Part shown: in pieces, positions 23,201-35,052 of the stretch
Numbering within the stretch: the first letter of the stretch is position 1
Layout: each line of letters opens with the position of its first letter
Source: Thermomucor indicae-seudaticae
Taxonomy: Eukaryota; Mucoromycota; Mucoromycetes; Mucorales; Lichtheimiaceae
Direction of reading: 5' to 3'
NCBI GenBank assembly: GCA_000787465.1
Contig: JSYX01000060.1
Span: 1 to 64,000, forward strand
Length of the DNA stretch: 64,000 bases
The notes under the pieces: model-generated
The model's input: only the letters and a program-made list of their open reading frames with translations
The model's database searches: none
Told to the model about the DNA's origin: nothing
Position numbers and translations under genes: made by a program

Positions 23201-26200
23201 ATTGCCATTTTTACCGTTGACCAGTTAACTCACATAAACTAGACACTCGCAGCCTCTACGTCCATGGTCATGACAGCTACGTTAAGACTTCTGAGGATAC
23301 TTGTCAGATACGGAGATGCCTTGCAATCAGTTTTCATGGAGAATATTGCAAGTGTCCGTATAGAGCCATGGAAGCGCATCATTCCGCAGCTATTTGCGCG
23401 TCTGAATCATCCTGCTCCCGTTGTGCAGCAAGCTATCAGCAAATTGCTTATCCGAATATGCGAGGAGTACCCTAGCGAGATCATTTATGATGTGATTGTT
23501 AGCTCGACCTCGACCAAGACGAACAGGGAAACGAAAAATGTGTTGAACCATATTGCCAGCCGTATGATGCTCCGAGACGAAGCATTATGGACGTCAACGC
23601 AGCGAATGGCAGAAGAACTCGAAAAAATCACCGTTTTGTGGGAAGAGAAATGGGTTTACAAAATCTCGTCCTTGACCTTTACCGTCATGGAGCTATTTCG
23701 GAAGCTTGACCAAGAAGTAGACCGTCTGAAGCACAACAATCCGGGAATGACACAAGACCAAGCCGATAATAGCTTCCTTGAAAGTTACGACAACGTGATG
23801 AAATTTGTAGTCTCGTCCTTACAGAAACTGCTTCAAACGACCATTTTGACTACCGGTCAGACGACGCCTCATGAGCGATGGTTTATCGAAACATTTGGCA
23901 AACAGCTTGTGGAAGCATTTGAGATGCTGCAAAAACCAAAGTCTATGAGCACTTACAAAGCAGGCTGGAAGATGTTTCTCCGGGTACCTAAAAAGTCGCT
24001 CTATTCTCTTTTCTCGTATTTTGAGACTAATCGAAGCTGTTACAGATAAACAGCGATCTGCAGTTCCAGACGCAAAAAGTAAGAATTCTGGAGCTTTCAC
24101 AGGTATCTCCCTACTTGGCGTCTCTAGGCACTACTGTTGTTGCTGTACCTGGTACAAACGTCGGTGATTCCTGCTTCATCGAGCGCTTTGGCACCAACGT
24201 CGTTGTGCTACCTACCAAAACGAAACCAAAGAAGCTGGATTTAAGAGGATCGAACGGACAGAAGTATTCATATCTCTTCAAAGGCCTAGAGGATCTACAT
24301 CTGGATGAGCGTATTATGCAGCTCTTGAACACTGTAAATGGACTTCTGAAAGAAGATGGCGCCACGGTGTCGAGAGGTTTAAAGACACGAACGTATGCTG
24401 TTATACCTCTCAGTGATCATTCCGGAATGATACAGTGGGTGAACGATGCGATACCTCTTTTTGCTTTGTATAAACGTTGGCAGGCACGAGAACACAATGC
24501 GCAGGCGCTTATGGCTGGCGATCGAGCAATGCAGAACGAACAGCAACCCATACAAAGGCCAACGGAAATCTTTGTCAACAAAGTTCTCGAGACGCTAAAG
24601 GAGAGAGGTCTGCGCGTAACTACAAATCGACGCCACTGGCCAAAGAGTGTTCTAAAGGAAGTGTATCTAAAACTCGTAAAGGAGACGCCGGGTGATCTTT
24701 TGGCAAAGGAAGTATGGTGTTCTAGTTCCGATGCATCTGACTGGTTCGCAAAAAGCACTTCTCTAAGCCGTTCGCTTGCCGTGATGTCGGTTATTGGCTA
24801 TATTATCGGACTTGGCGATCGTCATCTGGACAACATTCTCGTCGATTTCCGTTCGGGCGAAGTTATCCATATTGACTATAACATTTGCTTTGAAAAAGGG
24901 AAACAGCTGCGGGTGCCAGAATTAGTGCCGTTCCGCTTGACGCAGAATTTGCTACAGGCACTGGGGATTACTGGCGTGGATGGACCTTTCCGTATAGCGG
25001 CCGAAGAAACACTGCGGGTCCTGCGCAAACATAAAGAAGTGCTTATGACGCTTCTTGACGCATTCGTCTATGATCCCTTGGTACACTGGACTAACGAGGC
25101 AGGCGAGATGGAAGAGCGGCAGATAATGGACCTTCAAGGCAATCTTGGATTAATTTCTACTCGACTTGGTAGGTCTAATTCAATGTCTGACTATATTTCG
25201 GTTTGGCTAATAGCTATATCGTTTGAACAGGCGAGAAAAGATTGCAGTATGAGCAGCTACAAAATGCAGTTTTCCAGTCGTTGAAGGCTGTGATAGAAAT
25301 GATTGATCAATTGCAGGAAGACGCGTCAAAGGAAGAAAATCGGTTAGAGTACGGTGATGGAAGCGATGAGGAAGACAATGAGATGGAGACAGAGAACCGT
25401 CTAGAATATGCGAAACGGCGCATTCGTGAAGTAGCGCAAGGTTGTCGGCTTTGGTTTGATAAGCATCGAGCCATATACGTGACACACATTGAGGTAATTT
25501 CAAACTGATGTTTCATAACTCAAGATATGCTGAAACTGGCCTTGGTAAATCGTAGCAACAAGAGAGCGGATTAGATGATCTATTGTCTCAAAAATACTTG
25601 ACGCCAGAAATAGCGCTGCCGACGTCTGCAACGCCGAGTGCCACTTTAGCAGACGACTTTGCAAAGGCCGTAGCTGAATGGCGCAAGTTCAGTGATTCCC
25701 TTTACGGACAATGCGCAAAAGAGTTGAACGCATACAGGCAAATGGTTCAACAGTTTCCCAAGACAGTACGACAGCAAGATATATGTCGGATTTGGGATCC
25801 TTTGGAGAAATTTGCATCCCAAGGATACCAAAAGGCCGATGCTGAATACTTATACGGCTATCTCCAGTCAGATCAATCGTCTGTAGCTCTGCGTGAAATC
25901 CAAAATCGAGCCTCTCACTTTACAATATCTGCTAGCACGCACCTGGAAAGACTTGAAAGTACACTAGCAAGAGCTAGGGACGTTGAAGAAAGACCTGATG
26001 CAGAAATAATCGAGAGAGGACAACGTATCGATTCCGGAGCTGTCATGCATAAGCTTGCTTATAGTTTATCGCATTCCGCCTTCCGTTTTGAACAGATCTG
26101 CTCGGAACAAATGAAGGATGGTTCTCGTGACGAAACATTCGAAGACCATTCAGAAGCAATTGAAAAAGAGTTACAGTCTTTGGAAACCGATTGCTACATT

Positions 26201-29058
26201 GGATTTTATGGGGACATTTACAATGCATTTGGCTTGCTCAGCTTATCAGTCTATGCGTGGACCCTTGTGGGGCGTTACCAAGGTAATATATATAGTGAAG
26301 CAAGGCGAACGTTTGACTAACGCTAGCGTCAGAATATCTGGGAGGTATGCTCGGTCCGAACGAACTTGAGACATTGAGTATGCTAGTTCCTTGCGCGATC
26401 GATCTCTATCGACTTGAAGAAAACTATCTTTACACATGTAGTGACGTTATGCAGTTGTGTGCAAACAGCGACAGCTTGAATATCAATCAACTGGAAAGGA
26501 GTCTCGTCGATTCCCCAAGCGTCGACGAAAACGGATTGGTATGCCAATGGAGTCTCCTCAAGACTCCTTTAGAGGTCTTATCTTACAGTGTCTTTAGCTT
26601 GATCTGTTTTGCAAAACTGGTGGCCTCGAAGAAGTCGCAGGAAATTCGATCTTTCTCAAGCTTCAGCAACTGTTCGGGAAGTTCGATCAGTTATGTGCCG
26701 TAATCGAGGTTTGTCATATACACAGCAGTGAAGAAAAGTGTGTCAAGTGGTTGTAACTGAGAGGTATATAGGTCGATGAATCTTTGGCTCCTGTCTTTGA
26801 AGGTAGCATTAAAGGATACAAACAATGTCGCCAGCAGGTAGAAGGAAATCGAACCTGTGTGCTCAAGATATGAAATCTAATCTACTATGAATGGTTAGGT
26901 TGTGATGCGCCTGATACAGGAATGCCTTAATTTGCTCGAAGTTGTATACCCAGAAGGCCCAGTACCTGAACTTATTTTTGCAGAGGCTCTCATATACAAT
27001 GATGCAATTCGACAACACTTGGCACAATTCTCATCAGCTGTTTCGGACATCCTATGCTCGCTAGGGAAACTGTTATTGACATCCGTGAGCGCAAGACTGG
27101 ACACTGCGCTCGGCGAGGAATACCAACCGCAGGCAGAAGACGAGATACAGTTTCACACGACATGTATCGATGATGCTAGAGAGCACCTGCTGAAGATGGT
27201 GATAACCTTCTTTTCACGATCTTATGCAATTGAACGCACTATTGTTAATCTGAGGCTCTTATTCTGTATAGTTCAGCGAATCCAAGGACAGAATAGCCGC
27301 GTGCGTCGAGAAAACCAAGTACCAGATGCAATACTTTCAGTGGTTCTATGCGCCGTATCTACAGTCAAGGAAACCTATCCTTCCAAACGAAGTAAGTGGT
27401 ATAATATTAGTCAAGTCGCGACGGTGAATGCTCACTTTTGGGAATTTCTAGCTGCTTGCACTCATATCAAACGGACCGGAAAAATTACATCAAATTGGAG
27501 CCGGGCTCCGGGAGTTGATGACCAAATACAACGACTTTACTAAACAAATACGACAAGGCGAGAACTTCAATGAAGAACAGTGGCGCGCACAGTTCCAGAC
27601 TGCATATAATGCAGAGCTAAGAAAGGTAAATAATTTATATGCACTATTCTAACGCAACTTGATGCATTAACTGCTATGTCTTTGAATAGTGTACTGCGTT
27701 GATGGATATATACAACACGATCAATCATCTTGAGAGCTGCCGAGATGGATTTGCCCAAGCCACGATATTGGCCACAGATATAGAGGAGACACTGCGGGTT
27801 TTCATGACAGATGAAACTGGGTAATGTAGCATTGACAAGCAGAAGATGTAAGAAGCAGTGTTCTGATACTTGCAGTACAGTGAGAATGTTCCTGGCGCGT
27901 TGGATGATCAAATAGTGGTCAGTAGCCGACTAGTTCTGGTGGTTAGCATCATGTTCCGTCCTAACCATACATCGTACAGCAGCATATCTCTTCCGAAAAC
28001 TTGCAGAAAATTCAGGAGCAGTTGTCAGCAGTGTCACAAACGCTGTCGATCCTGAAGTCTCCTGTAGATGGAGTCGTAGCACTCTTGGAATCAATCGTGG
28101 TTATCGAAGTAGACGCTAACAATGAGCTGAAACCCGCTCAACAAACGGCAAAGGTAGGTGTGACTTGTTCTAGTGCAACTCGTAAGGTTACTTACCATGA
28201 TATCAATGTTGAACGCAGTCTACGCTGGAAAGTATAGCATCTGTAGAATCGATCTTGGCGTCTATCGCATCCAAAGATGGGAAAGATTGGACATATCAGG
28301 ATCTGGTAAGCTGGCAGAAGAGAAAAAATTTTGAAGCCCCTTTCCGGAGTTTTTTTTGACATTTCCCCTTTTATAGATGAGCTCTATTCATGAGGTCAGC
28401 AGGCAAATGGAGCAAATGTTCGGCTGCCTACGAACTCTCGAAGAATTCGGTCCTGATAAGCAAACAGAGGAAAACGTGTTGCACGAAGGCCAAACACATA
28501 CCGAAAAAGATAAACAAGATATACCCAACTCTGATACTATCGGCTATAGTGACTATCAGAGTCCCGGAGATCACACTGAACTATCCGGTTCACAAGCCCT
28601 GGACAAGGTTATGGATAGCGCCTTGGCACCAGAAAATCATTCGAAACTTGCCAACTCGGTTTTAACAACTACATATCAGCAGCATATTTCTACTGCTGTG
28701 GATCAAGATGAAAGCGCAAATGGTAATTATTAAAGAGCTACTGCGCAAACCAAGGGTATGTCTCATAACGGAACCATTAATATAATATAGGTTGCGCTGG
28801 TATACCTCAACCAGTTGCACAACGTCGTGATGAACAAGTCTTGGGGATCATGCGCCGGATCCGAGAAAAATTGGAAGGAAAGGACTTTAATGTGCAGCAC
28901 AGAATGGATGTTTCAGAGCAGGTAAGCGATGATACAGCTTTTGCCATATTGGATAGCGCTAACGATGATGTAATAATCAGGTCACAAAGATGATTGAACA
29001 AGCTACATCGGTAGATAATCTGTCTCTTATGTATGAAGGCTGGACTAGCTGGGTATAA
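17243..29058 (+). CDS. SMG1: SMG1-type PI3K-related protein kinase (nonsense-mediated decay)
   Basis: Very large gene with dozens of short introns. In other eukaryotes SMG1 phosphorylates UPF1 during nonsense-mediated mRNA decay. The N-terminus is Arg/Gly-rich (RRGGPRGGYPRN), then come long helical repeats and a FAT region (about 20500-23950; WAAWESARYCILARLRTPFGG, SSLTFFRTNKKACLEFF). The kinase domain at about 24100-25240 has YAVIPLSDHSGMIQWV, AVMSVIGYIIGLGDRHLDN (catalytic loop) and EVIHIDYNICFEKGK (metal-binding Asp). A long SMG1-type insert of about 3.7 kb follows, and the FATC tail ends EQATSVDNLSLMYEGWTSWV, the SMG1-specific end. Tested exon joins keep frame, for example at 19809/19867, so it looks intact. 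The start is the first ATG of the Arg/Gly-rich frame. Not all splice sites were resolved. Confidence 0.93.
21076..21091. repeat. C11/G5 homopolymer run in an SMG1 intron
   Basis: Eleven C followed directly by five G, 15 bp after the donor at 21062. This is an unstable and error-prone tract; its real length may differ between individuals or sequencing reads. It lies in the intron and does not affect the frame. Confidence 0.8.
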
Positions 29059-29157
29059 TGGTTTACAAATAAATAACTTTAATAGAGCGGACCGATAGTG
29101 TGATTGTTCATTGTATGTTATTATAAAAGGATAATATAGTACATGGATGGTGTATGT

Positions 29158-31247
29158 TTAAATCCGACTTGCTGAACTTGTGTCATCTGAAGTTGGCCAC
29201 CACATTTTGGACTTGACGTACTGTATTATGCCTGTTGAAGGTAGTTCTATTGTTGTGAGATGTTCAGCTGCGGCTTGTGTCATGACTGCAGCTGCGACTA
29301 CGGCGGAGACGTCGCGGATGCGGTTCAAAGACGGATACAGTATGCCTATTCTCCGTTCCCGTGGTGTAAGCGACTCGGCGAGGGCCTTGGCAGCGGCGTA
29401 AATCATGCGGTTCGAAATGTATCGCGGACGAGAGAGGACGGCTCCCATTCCGAGACCGGGAAAGATGTACATGTTGTTGCCTTGGTCAGGGGTGATAAGT
29501 GACGTTCCATCTGGGGGAGTGTACGAAGGGAACGCAGTGCCGGAAGCAAAGATCACTTTGTGATTGGTTGCCTTCATGGCTTGCTCAAAAGTGCATTCGG
29601 CTTGTGTAGCTGGATTCGATAGAGGAAAGATGATGGGTTGCTTGTTGATTTGAGCCATGCGTTCAAGGACAGCGATATCAAAGGCACCAGGGATAGAGGA
29701 AAGGCCGATCAAGCTTTATTCAGGAAAAACAATAAGAATCAGTCCTCTTTTGCTTTACGACGGACACAACTTACGCAGTTGGTTTGACATAGTTGATGAT
29801 ATCCAAGAGGTTCTTGTACTGCTTGCCTTGGTTGTCGTTTCGAGCATAATATACCTTGTGTTCCGCTAGTTTATCACCGCGGTCAAGAGTTACCAAGCCC
29901 TGTATATAGAGAAAGAACCATGGTTTTAGTTTTGAGTGGATCGTAGAGGAAAAAGAGGGAGAACCAACCTTGCTATCAACGATCCAAAACAGCTTTCGAG
30001 CTTGGTCCTCAGTCATGTTTTGCTCGATCTGAAAGTACTCTTGAATCTGACGTGCGACCCCGATCGCAGCCGAGCCGGCGCCATAGAATACGATACGATG
30101 ATCGCGAGGCGAAACGTTGGATTCAGCCTGGACACGACGAATGGCGTTCATCACACCGGACAAGATAACCGCGCCCGTGCCCTGAATATCGTCATTAAAG
30201 CACAAGAGTTTTTCCTGGTATCGGTCCAGCAATCCAAAAGCGTGCTCAGAAGACCAGTCTTCAAATTGAATTAGCATGTCCGGGTATATATCGTGCAGCG
30301 CTTTCAAGACCTTGTCCGCAATGTCATAGAACTGCGTACAGTATATTCAGAGATGAGCAAGATACATACTTCTTTTTCCTTTCCTTTCTTTTCTTGTTTA
30401 CGTACCTCGTGGTCATTGGGTCGAGGCTCTCGTAGGCCCAGGTAGAATTCGTCGTTGCGAAGCCTTTCATTATTAGTTCCCAGGTCCAGCAAGATGGGCA
30501 GTGTCCGACGAGGATCGATACCTGCACCGGCTACATAGAGCTGAAGTTTACCGATTGGGATACCCATACCATTGACACCGAGGTCGCCTAGACCCAGGAT
30601 ACGGGAGCCGTCCGAGATGACGGCAATCTGCGGACTAAAGTCTGGAAACGGCTGGTAGTTTCGAATCGTTTCCCGTAACGCGGACAAATCGTTCTTGCTC
30701 AGGTACAGGCCGTCAGGGACGCCAGGGCCGGCCAAGAAGGGGAAAATGTTGGAATACTCTAGGCACGCTGTGCCCACAGTAGGCGTGTAGATGACAGGTG
30801 CCAATTCCTACGTATCAGCCGGAAGAAATGTGAGCTAATATCTCTTCCTCAATTGGTTGTTTTTGGGACGGTGGGAGCTTACTTGTAGCTCATCCGTGAC
30901 AATCTTGTAAAACAGTCGTACGTTCCGGGTGCGCATCTGCGCCATAAAGATATACTTGTCCAGCATCTTGTCTTTGGACCGAAGCTGGTGTAGTGCGCGT
31001 CGTTTCTGGATCTCGAGGTCCTCGACGGCTGCGGGCAACAAGCCAGTCAAGCCCAAGGCCTTGCGTTTTTCCAGGTCCATGACAGTGGCTTTCGGGTTCG
31101 GGATAATCAGTGTTGGATGCTCGTCTGTGCAAGAAGCCAGCGCCTCAACAAACCTTCATTGATATAGGAAGAATGAATAGGCATAAAGGTTGACGGAGTC
31201 CGCGTATTTGTCTTGTTTTCAGCAGCGGAAGCAGCAGCAGGCGACAT
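29158..31247 (-). CDS. Malic enzyme (NAD(P)-dependent, decarboxylating)
   Basis: Converts malate to pyruvate and CO2 with reduction of NAD(P); the NADP form supplies NADPH for fatty-acid synthesis in oleaginous fungi. Exons read KRKALGLTGLLPAAVEDLE, LAPVIYTPTVGTACLEYS, the malate/metal region ISDGSRILGLGDLGVNGMG with GIPIGKLQLYVAGAGI, LIQFEDWSSEHAFGLLDRY, CFNDDIQGTGAV, the Rossmann motif FYGAGSAAIG, and IIFPLSNPATQAECT with FPGLGMGAVL. The tail ends SSASRI. There is no clear mitochondrial presequence. The 5' end is uncertain: the upstream ATG at 31247 joins the conserved frame only through a 41-nt or 29-nt intron; otherwise translation would start at MDLEKRKA (31080). The stop lies 99 bp from the SMG1 stop, tail to tail. 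Confidence 0.92.
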
Positions 31248-32154
31248 GACTGGATAATAGATGCAGCACCGCAAAATAAAAAGGAACGGAAGCCTTCTAT
31301 TTAAATGGCTGGAAGGGGTATATATAATCCGGTCTTTGTGGTCAGCGGGTGCTTCATACGGTTTGCCCTGATGACAAAGGTACAATAACCGGCATCTCAT
31401 TGGCTAAAAGCCTGGAAAAAAGCTTATTCCACAATGAGACCCTTTTCCTGGGGTCAAAATGTCTCCGCGGAGGGCCCCACTGGTCGATCGTCCCTGGAAA
31501 TGTCCCCGCGCTTTCGTTTCCTAAAGCGTACATTGACATTCCCTTGTGAGGCTCCATTGTCCTGGGGTTCTGGGGAGAGATCACAGCGACACGGGCCACA
31601 TCATAAGATCTTCGCGGCATTCAAATAGCGTATAAAGCAGTCGTGGAAAATCGTGGTATCCCGCGGTAAGTTTTTCCATTTTGAAAAGCTCCTTCAGAAA
31701 CTCGTGGAGCAGAAAGTACATGCTAGAGCCGCTGCATGCAGCGATGAGTCCAGTCTGTTTCATTAGGAATGTTATTAGGAATGTATCCAGTCAGACTGTC
31801 AGGTCAAGCAGCCTTTTATTGGGCGCTAAAATCTTTAGCTTTCTCCAACTGACCAGCACCAGCATCCGTCAAGCGACCAGAGGTTGTCTCTCTCATACGT
31901 ATCACGATCCAGTAAATTATTGTTGTCAACGTATTGTTTTAATTGAGATAGTCAAGATCGTGTACTGAGACAGGTGCATGCTTTACGAAAGACAATTCTC
32001 GCTCCTCATATTTTGCGCAACTATGACTTTACTGAAAAGCAGAACTTGGACAATTCAGACATAGATAGATGTGTATGGGCCAGATAATATAGATAAGACA
32101 GGATATCATCGCTAAGTTATCGAGGAGTGCTTAGATGCGAATTATGGGCGAGAC
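31248..32154. other. Upstream region of malic enzyme and gap before the RING gene
   Basis: No convincing gene. A TATATATAA string at about 31319 could serve malic enzyme on the minus strand. Short frames on both strands between 31349 and 31970 lack motifs. The part next to 32154 is the 3' region of the RING gene. Confidence 0.45.
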
Positions 32155-33795
32155 TTAATCCAAACTATTCATCGGATCTTCCCGATTGTTTCTGGCATTG
32201 TTCGCATTGCCAAAGCGCCGGACTGGCTCGTTGGGTATGATATGGCCGTGAGGGCATATTCGGAATGAGCGGGCCGTCGGAATCGCCCAACTTCGCTCGT
32301 CATCATCGTCGTCTTCGTCATAATCGTCTTCATTTCCTTGGTTTCTGTTAGCAGCGTACCCGAGGCTTGACATGGAGACCCCAATACTCGTAAAGCGACC
32401 ATTGGAGTGCGAAGAGAGGGTAACGAATTGGCCGTCGGATTCCATGCTGAATGAAGTGCCCACGCCAAGTTCGTTACTCCGGGACTCATTGGATTCTTCT
32501 TCGCGAGAAACAGACTTTCGACTGCACATATTCCTCTTAATCTGGGAGTTTTCATTTCTACATTTTTCTACATTCTTACCACATTGGACAGGTTGAGCTG
32601 ACCCGAAACCATTGACGTATACAATGTCCATGATATTCGTGATTGCATGGGAGCTTTATGAGCTCTACTTTCACTCCAAACTCCTCTTGACAGATAATGC
32701 ACTCAGTCTTGGTGGCTATTGTTTAACAGGGGTTTAATTTCGATTCCCTGCGCAATGGATGATTAGGATGTTTCCATACCGGCATCTCCTTCCTCGAGCT
32801 TCCTCTTCTCGAGTTTATCAATATCTGCGTCAGCAGCTGGGTTCGGTCGAGCATGACTATGGCGTGTGGAGAGAGCTGTTGTCAATTGTTAAAGCTTTTG
32901 TCGTTTCAATTAGGTTTTACCCGTCGCCCGAATCCATTAAAGATTGGAGGAAGCTTTCCCAAACTTGAGAGCTCGTAGTCCGGGTGCCGAGGTTATTGTA
33001 TCCTTCATAGAGAATGCTAATCAAATGTCATCAGCACAAATACTGGTCCTCTAGGCCCGATAGAACACTGACTCAAGCAGATGCTCGAACATAGGATTTC
33101 TGTGTGTGGCATCATGCAGGTCTTCATCGTCCTCGTTCTCTTCCTCTTCCTCTCCTTCATAGTCGTAGTCATAATTATGGTCATGGTGATGGTGGTGGTA
33201 GTTGTGAAGATGCGGAGCGATATGTTCAGTCAGCAAATGCTGTCGATACACCAACCGAGCATTATAGTCGTAGACCGCGTCATAATAAGCATCAAAATCG
33301 TATTCATCTAAAGGATTGGTGTGACGCACGGATCTCCGCTGCGGTCGCCGTCTTTCTCTCTGGCGACCTCGTTGATTCTCTTCGACTGACCAGCCGTCCT
33401 CAATATCTTCATATTCTTCGTCTCCGTCGTCGGTCACTGGTTCAGTATCCGTCACAGACTCGGCAGCACAGTCCGTCGTACCTTTTTGTCCTTGAGTTTT
33501 ACATTGTGCTGGTCGATTATCCTCCTCGACCTGTTAGAACGTACGTGTTCTGTCAGTCTCGCCACGTTTCTTCACGCGAGTGAAGGTCATGACCATTTGT
33601 TCGACCCACCCTGGGCTTTTCCCGTACTTCATGAGAGGACGAAGAGGGAAGTGGTCGTGATCTGATCCTTCAAAAAAGGATTCTGTCTTAACTTGCCTTT
33701 TCAACCGACCCGGAGTGGCACTTTTCGCAAACAGGTGAAGGTGTATCAGAAACTGTCGTCAGTGATTTACAGTGATGACAATAGTAGCGTGCCAT
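32155..33795 (-). CDS. RING-H2 E3 ubiquitin ligase with N-terminal zinc ribbon (RNF115/126-like)
   Basis: Begins MARYYCHHCK and CEKCHSGS, a small zinc ribbon as in the RNF115/RNF126 group, where it binds ubiquitin or cargo. After a disordered acidic and His-rich part (HNYHHHHHDHNYDYDYEG, then a run of Glu) comes the usual linker (NPAADADIDKLEKRKLEEGD). The RING-H2 finger at about 32583-32701 is complete: CIICQEEF, LPCNHEYHGHCIRQWF, TCPMC. The final exon encodes a Ser-rich tail with DDYDEDDDDDER. Several introns were bridged by phase, including one right after the last RING cysteine. One splice near 33050 is not fixed. The target is unknown. Confidence 0.85.
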
Positions 33796-33955
33796 GACAG
33801 ATCGCAGTTACAAGGAAAAGAGGAAAAGTTAAAACGCTGTTGGACAGTTACGCAACTTTTAAAGGGTGAAATTTCAGCCGCAGGAACAGTCCGAGTACCG
33901 AGCTAACTAACGCATGCTTTGACAAAGCCAGGCAAAGCTATCTGATTTAACAAAG

Positions 33956-34168
33956 TCAATGGGAAAAGAGAAGAGCTGGTCCTTGCGACATCACGTGCAT
34001 GTTAGGGGGGTTAGTCGACACCGAGACTTGAGCATACGGCAGTGGAGGCGTCTTTTCAGCGTCTTGCGGAACAGGTCTTTTCGGTCCGTTTTCTTGTCTT
34101 GCTCCGTTTTCGTTGTCTTGTTTCGTTTTGCGCATCAAAAAGAACGCGATCAGTCCGCCAATAATAGC
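33956..34168 (-). CDS. Possible small single-span membrane protein
   Basis: Frame with ATG at about 34168 encoding some 70 residues: one hydrophobic helix (MAIIGGLIAFFLM) followed by a charged tail (RKTKQDNENG) rich in Pro, Asn and Gln. The open frame extends upstream to 34219 but without an ATG, so a 5' exon may exist. No family recognised. It sits head to head with Fis1, which weakly favours a real gene. Confidence 0.3.
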   Translation of the reverse strand, partial: AIIGGLIAFFLMRKTKQDNENGARQENGPKRPVPQDAEKTPPLPYAQVSVSTNPPNMHVMSQGPALLFSH

Positions 34169-34409
34169 CATCACTGTATCTTGTGATCCTTTCCAGGTAG
34201 TGTTCCATGCTACCGCCACAACGCAGCCTCTACGGCTCTGCTTGCGACCGCTCTGCTTGATAACCTTTTATGTGAACCAGCCTCTGGAACAGGCGAGTAT
34301 AGAAAATGAATGAACGCTAAGGTTTCTCGTTCTCAAGTGTTTTCTGCCTCCGCCGGGCATATAAACTGGTCAGCCGACAGTTCCTGCTATGTCACGCAAG
34401 TCCTAAATT

Positions 34410-35052
34410 ATGGTAGAATCAGTACCTTTGGTACAAGAAGCAGAGATACCCCTGAGCGCCGAGGAACTGGAGGTATGACTTAAAAATACGGTTGTTGCAA
34501 GCCGAGACTCTAGAATTGACCCGAGCGCCATAGGTACTGCGGAAGCAATTTGAACGCGAAGGAGAATTCGTCACGATACAAACAAAATTCAATTATGCAT
34601 GGGGCTTGATCAAATCCACGGATTCTGCTCAAGTCAAAGTCGGCATTGGACTGTTGACGGGTAATTACTTCTTGCAATGCGTCTAATGGCTGGCACTGGA
34701 CAGGGTTAAAAGAATAGATATCTACTCTGATTCACCCGAACGACGACGCGAATGTCTGTACTATCTCGCGCTGGCACACAATAAGTTGGGAAATTATACG
34801 GAAGCTCGTGAGTTAGTACGTCGCCTCATTCGTTTGGAACCGACGAATACGCAGGCGCTAGCTCTAGGAAAGCTCATTGACGAAAAAGTGTCTCGAGGTA
34901 AGCCCGGATCTGGGATAATAAGTAGTTCTTATACTGATTGGCCTATGCATTTTCACGCAGAGGGCATCATTGGATTGGCAATTGTCAGTGGTGCTTTGGT
35001 CGTTGGTGCTGCTCTTGTGGCAGTGATTATCATGAAGCGATCTTCCAAATAG
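34410..35052 (+). CDS. FIS1: Mitochondrial fission protein Fis1
   Basis: Tail-anchored TPR protein on the mitochondrial and peroxisomal outer membrane that recruits the dynamin fission machinery. Exons 34410-34472, 34534-34660, 34718-34897 and 34961-35052 encode 153 residues, the normal length. Core motifs are LRKQFEREGEFVTIQTKFNY, AWGLIKS, DIYSDSPERRRECLYYLALA and YTEARELVRRLIRLEP. The C-terminal anchor is IIGLAIVSGALVVGAALVAV, followed by a short basic tip (MKRSSK) that directs such anchors to mitochondria. Exon 3 starts at 34718, not at the nearer CAG, because only that choice keeps the conserved DIY motif in frame. Confidence 0.95.

Noticed and set aside
31354..31620. 88-codon minus frame upstream of malic enzyme
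   Set aside because: No motifs, Pro/Arg/Ser composition, and it lies in the likely promoter.
34703..34717. Nearer acceptor CAG for Fis1 exon 3
   Set aside because: It leads to a stop (GAA TAG); the acceptor at 34717 keeps the conserved DIY...RRRECLYYL sequence.
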